DNA of 8,452 bases from NCBI GenBank assembly GCA_964431285.1, contig CAYSJO010000704.1, positions 1-8,452 on the forward strand. The letters run 5' to 3'. The DNA is from CAUZFZ01 sp964431285 (GTDB taxonomy: Bacteria > Planctomycetota > Planctomycetia > Planctomycetales > Planctomycetaceae). The notes below the pieces were generated by a model. That model was not told the DNA's origin, ran no database searches, and saw only the letters and a program-made list of their open reading frames with translations. A program made the position numbers and the translations under genes. Position 1 is the first letter of the stretch; the number at the start of each line of letters is the position of its first letter. Below, piece by piece: positions 5,934-8,452 of the stretch.

Positions 5934-7703
5934 GTGGCAACAAAGCAGGCCGTATCGAGTGTGTCGCATCTGAAGATCACCGACTATCCGGTGTTTCACG
6001 AAAATGAGAACGAGGTCAACAACACGCGTGACACGTCAATGGTCGTCGAGTTGCCGGTCGCGATCTGCGGACGAGTCGAAAAAGCAGAGGACGTTGACTT
6101 CTATTCCTTCGAAGGCATGGCCGGACAGGGGATTTCGATTGATCTGTATGCCATGCGTGTGACTGAGGGGATTCATGGCATGGTGGTCCGTGGGCCACTG
6201 ATCTATCTGATGGATGGTCTGCTGACTCTGTATGGACCCAACGGTCAGGTCGTCGCGCAAAACGACAATTTCATCGGAGCCGACTCGTTCCTGCATGTGA
6301 GCCTGCCGGAAGACGGAACCTATTCGCTGGAAGTTCGCGACGCCCGGTACGCGGGCAGTGGCCGCTACGTTTACTGCGTCGAGGTTGCGTCAGGACCGTT
6401 CGCCCATACGGCGTACCCGTTGGCCATTCAGCAGGGGCAGTCGTCACTCGCCCGAGTCATTGGCCATGTGCCAGGGGACTCGTCCGCCACGGAGCTGACG
6501 GCTGCAGCCGACGAGCCGGGCGGATGGCGAACTCAGCGACTGAAGACCGCCGTCGGTGAAACGAATCCAGTCAGTGTGCTGGTCAGCGAACACGCGCAGA
6601 CAGTCGTGTCGGGAGAGAACATCTCGATCGAGACAGCGCAGCCACTGGGACTGCCCGTCGGTATTTCGGGACGATTCCTGGAACCGGACGGAGTTCACTT
6701 CTTCTCGTTTGACGCAAAGAAAGACCAGACGTTTCTGTTCGAAGTCAATTCCCGCAGCGTCGGATTGCCGCTCGACAGTGTGCTGGAAGTCTGGAACGAA
6801 AGCGGGAAACGACTGGTCGAGTCAGATGACGGTCAGCAGACGAAAGACTCCAGGCTGTACTGGAAGGCCCCGGCGGACGGAAAGCACTTTGTTTCCGTCC
6901 GTGATCTGCACGGTCGTGGTGGAGAGCGGTTTCTGTATCACTTAAGGGCGGAACCTGTCGGGCCGGACTTCGAAGTGCAGGGCGAGTACTACTACGCCCA
7001 GATCGCTCCCGGCATTGGCATGATGTGGTTTGCAAAAGTCACTCGTCTGAACGGTTTCGAGGGACCAATCGAGATCTTCGTCGAAGACCTTCCCGCCGGT
7101 GTGACGGCCGAACCAGTCACGATTTCCGCAGGGATGACGCACTGCGGCATCATTCTGCAGGCCGCCGACGATGCACCAATCGATGCGTCACTGGCCCGTG
7201 TTAGTGGTCGGGCTTTAGTCGCAGGTCCTGACGGTGCTGAGCGTGAAGTCGTGCATTACGGACGCATCACTTGCGAGCAGCAGGGCAGCGGCGGGGGCCA
7301 GGCTCGCTGGCCGATTCGCACACAGATTGTCGGTGTCACGCAGCCGCTCGACCTGCTGAAAGTCGAAGCTGAGCCGCGGGAGCTCTCGATCAAACCTAGA
7401 GAGTCTGCGGAAATCAAAGTGCGTGTTGAACGCAACGAAGGATTCAAGGACCCGGTCACATTGGCGATGAGTTTTGATTATTTCTCGTCGAAGTATGGCG
7501 AGCAGCTTCCGCCTGGTGTGACGGTTGGCAAAGCCAGCAAGCTGCGCCTCTCTGGGGACGTGCTGGAAGGAACGGTCGTGCTGGAGGCGAGCGACAAAGC
7601 CGTAGCAGTCGAACGACTGCCTGTTGGAGTGCTGGCCCGCGTGTCGATCACGTTCTCGATCACGACGAACCCGGTTTATCTGACAGTGCTGCCGACCGAA
7701 TAG
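5934..7703 (+). CDS. C-terminal fragment of the PPC-domain protein
   Basis: 589 residues if counted from the GTG at 5934, which directly follows the TGA. I see no ribosome binding site there, so restart is possible only by coupling. Domains (fragment numbering): 1-25 finish the N-terminal Ig-like domain. About 27-155 is a first PPC domain ('CGRVEKAEDVDFYSF' 45-59, 'LPEDGTYSLEVRD' 124-136). About 226-340 is a second PPC domain ('SGRFLEPDGVHFFSF' 245-259, 'ADGKHFVSVRD' 314-324), in which the first domain's DVDF is GVHF. About 365-445 is an Ig-like segment with 'VEDLPAGVTAEPVTISAG' (383-400). About 470-589 is a beta-rich tail ending in 'NPVYLTVLPTE'. PPC domains are known as small beta-sandwiches on secreted bacterial enzymes and surface proteins. 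Made alone, this piece would have no export signal and would stay in the cytoplasm. It converges on the next gene with a 12-nt gap. Confidence 0.7.
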   Translation: MATKQAVSSVSHLKITDYPVFHENENEVNNTRDTSMVVELPVAICGRVEKAEDVDFYSFEGMAGQGISIDLYAMRVTEGIHGMVVRGPLIYLMDGLLTLYGPNGQVVAQNDNFIGADSFLHVSLPEDGTYSLEVRDARYAGSGRYVYCVEVASGPFAHTAYPLAIQQGQSSLARVIGHVPGDSSATELTAAADEPGGWRTQRLKTAVGETNPVSVLVSEHAQTVVSGENISIETAQPLGLPVGISGRFLEPDGVHFFSFDAKKDQTFLFEVNSRSVGLPLDSVLEVWNESGKRLVESDDGQQTKDSRLYWKAPADGKHFVSVRDLHGRGGERFLYHLRAEPVGPDFEVQGEYYYAQIAPGIGMMWFAKVTRLNGFEGPIEIFVEDLPAGVTAEPVTISAGMTHCGIILQAADDAPIDASLARVSGRALVAGPDGAEREVVHYGRITCEQQGSGGGQARWPIRTQIVGVTQPLDLLKVEAEPRELSIKPRESAEIKVRVERNEGFKDPVTLAMSFDYFSSKYGEQLPPGVTVGKASKLRLSGDVLEGTVVLEASDKAVAVERLPVGVLARVSITFSITTNPVYLTVLPTE

Positions 7704-7715
7704 TGCAACGCGGGA

Positions 7716-8452
7716 TCAGCGGCCGATCGCTCTCAGACGACGGTCAATCTGCAGACGGAGGTCTCCGGTCGCTCGCTGGAATGCCATGCGGTAGTACATC
7801 CGGGCTGTCGTTCTCGAGCGGGTTTCCGCTTCCAGTCCCTTGCGGAGATACAGGTCGGCCAGTGACTTCGGTTCTCCACTGAGCGGCGGAGGCGACGTGG
7901 ACTGACGTGTCGACCTCGGAGTTGATCGTGACGATGGCTGCGGCGTGGCTCTTGATCCTGAGCCCTGAAAGAAATCGAACGCCGCGGCTGCTCGAGTGGC
8001 CGTGTCAAGTTCCTGTCGTGGCGCCGGCTCCGACTCAGTACGGCTTGTTGTTCGGCTGGACGATTCCATCCTGCGCCCCTCAGCAAGCTGTCGTTGCAGT
8101 TGACTCAGCCGGTAAGCCGGTCCCTGTTCCCGTAAAATGTTCCCACTGGGTACGGAAAAGAATGGGCCGCCTCCGCCACCGATCGTTGGCACGACGGATG
8201 CGACAAATGGCCGAACGGTACCGGCAAAGAAGTTGGACGGGTACCCGTTAAGTCCCATGACCGTTGGAGCCACAGTCGTGCTGGTCCGTGAATATCCCTG
8301 CGAAAAGTTGAAGTTGAAATTCCCGGAGTAGCCCCCGCGACGGAACGCGAACCCGGATGTCAGACCGGCATTGGGATTGAAGCCGCCGAATGGCGGCGGA
8401 GCGGGAGCATTAAGACTCGCGAAGAAACGGGGGCCGCGGCCGCTCCGGCCCG
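7716..8452 (-). CDS. Low-complexity Gly/Phe- and Ser/Arg-rich protein, start beyond the right edge
   Basis: The minus-strand frame ending at the TGA at 7716-7718 stays open to the window edge, giving at least 244 residues; the GTG at 8273 is probably internal. From the edge inward: residues 1-59 are rich in Gly, Phe, Asn and Pro ('GYSGNFNFNFSQGYS', 'APAPPPFGGFNPN'). About 60-105 is similar with a GGGGG run. About 112-128 is a short amphipathic helix ('LSQLQRQLAEGRR'). About 130-195 is a Ser/Thr/Arg/Pro-rich disordered linker. The last 50 residues are a charged helical segment ('LADLYLRKGLEAETRSR', 'MYYRMAFQRATGDLRLQIDRRL') resembling a pair of TPR-like helices. I do not recognise the family. 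The composition suggests an exported or structural protein, with any signal peptide off the window. The frame is supported by the absence of stops and by the ordered C-terminal helix. Confidence 0.65.
   Translation of the reverse strand, partial: GRSGRGPRFFASLNAPAPPPFGGFNPNAGLTSGFAFRRGGYSGNFNFNFSQGYSRTSTTVAPTVMGLNGYPSNFFAGTVRPFVASVVPTIGGGGGPFFSVPSGNILREQGPAYRLSQLQRQLAEGRRMESSSRTTSRTESEPAPRQELDTATRAAAAFDFFQGSGSRATPQPSSRSTPRSTRQSTSPPPLSGEPKSLADLYLRKGLEAETRSRTTARMYYRMAFQRATGDLRLQIDRRLRAIGR

Larger units (their letters stand above)
5604..7703 (+). pseudogene. Secreted PPC-domain protein gene interrupted by one in-frame TGA
   Basis: Reading frame and protein similarity run through from 5604 to the TAG at 7701-7703, except for a TGA at 5931-5933 (codon 110 of 700). 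The sequence around it, 'ALPGVLEL-stop-VATKQAVSSVSHL', corresponds to the usual family segment in which 'PGVxExRVATxxGVSSVSxL' runs without a break. The expected residue is Arg, so one CGA-to-TGA change explains it. No base is lost or gained. The complete product would be 699 residues: signal peptide, N-terminal Ig-like domain, two PPC-type domains and a C-terminal beta-rich tail. Possible explanations are a young pseudogene, a sequencing or assembly error, or read-through. The downstream frame has no other stop or frameshift and the ribosome binding site is intact, so any inactivation is recent. It sits third in line after the DUF1549/DUF1553 and DUF1501 genes, a common trio in planctomycetes. 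Confidence 0.75.

Overview
The window reads as a piece of a planctomycete (Planctomycetota) chromosome of moderately high GC. The diagnosis rests on two gene families that are greatly expanded in that phylum: a PSCyt1/DUF1549/DUF1553 'planctomycete cytochrome' protein, and a Tat-exported DUF1501 protein directly downstream. A third typical partner follows, a secreted protein with PPC-type (pre-peptidase C-terminal-like) beta-sandwich domains. No tRNA, rRNA, CRISPR array, insertion sequence or phage gene is visible.

Layout. Position 1-55 (minus) is the first 18 codons of a gene running off the left edge. Positions 56-351 are non-coding and hold a strong hairpin plus T-run that would terminate leftward transcription. 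Positions 352-1074 (minus) encode an unusual protein joining a complete cupin domain to a STAS domain. Positions 1075-1514 form a divergent, apparently gene-free region. From 1515 to 7703 three plus-strand genes follow: the heme-motif DUF1549/DUF1553 protein (1515-3962), the DUF1501 protein (3983-5488, 20-nt gap) and the PPC-domain protein (5604-7703, 115-nt gap containing a CACAGAG-type palindromic repeat). Position 7716-8452 (minus, convergent, 12-nt gap) is the 3' part of a low-complexity Gly/Phe/Asn- then Ser/Arg-rich protein whose start lies beyond the right edge.

The three plus-strand genes look like one functional unit acting outside the cytoplasm. The first has a Sec signal and two CxxCH motifs, the second a twin-arginine leader on an alkaline-phosphatase-superfamily-like fold, and the third a Sec signal with repeated beta-sandwich domains. 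Substrate and reaction are unknown for these families; roles in degradation of complex polymers have been proposed, but nothing here fixes one.

The most notable observation is that the PPC-domain gene is broken by a single in-frame TGA (5931-5933) with reading frame and protein similarity continuing on both sides, as expected from one CGA-to-TGA change. Other genes in the window end normally at TGA, so a reassigned code is not the explanation. The other points of interest are the cupin-STAS fusion, the CACAGAG repeat hairpin, and the low-complexity protein at the right edge. I found no convincing evidence of a wholly new defence or mobile system.
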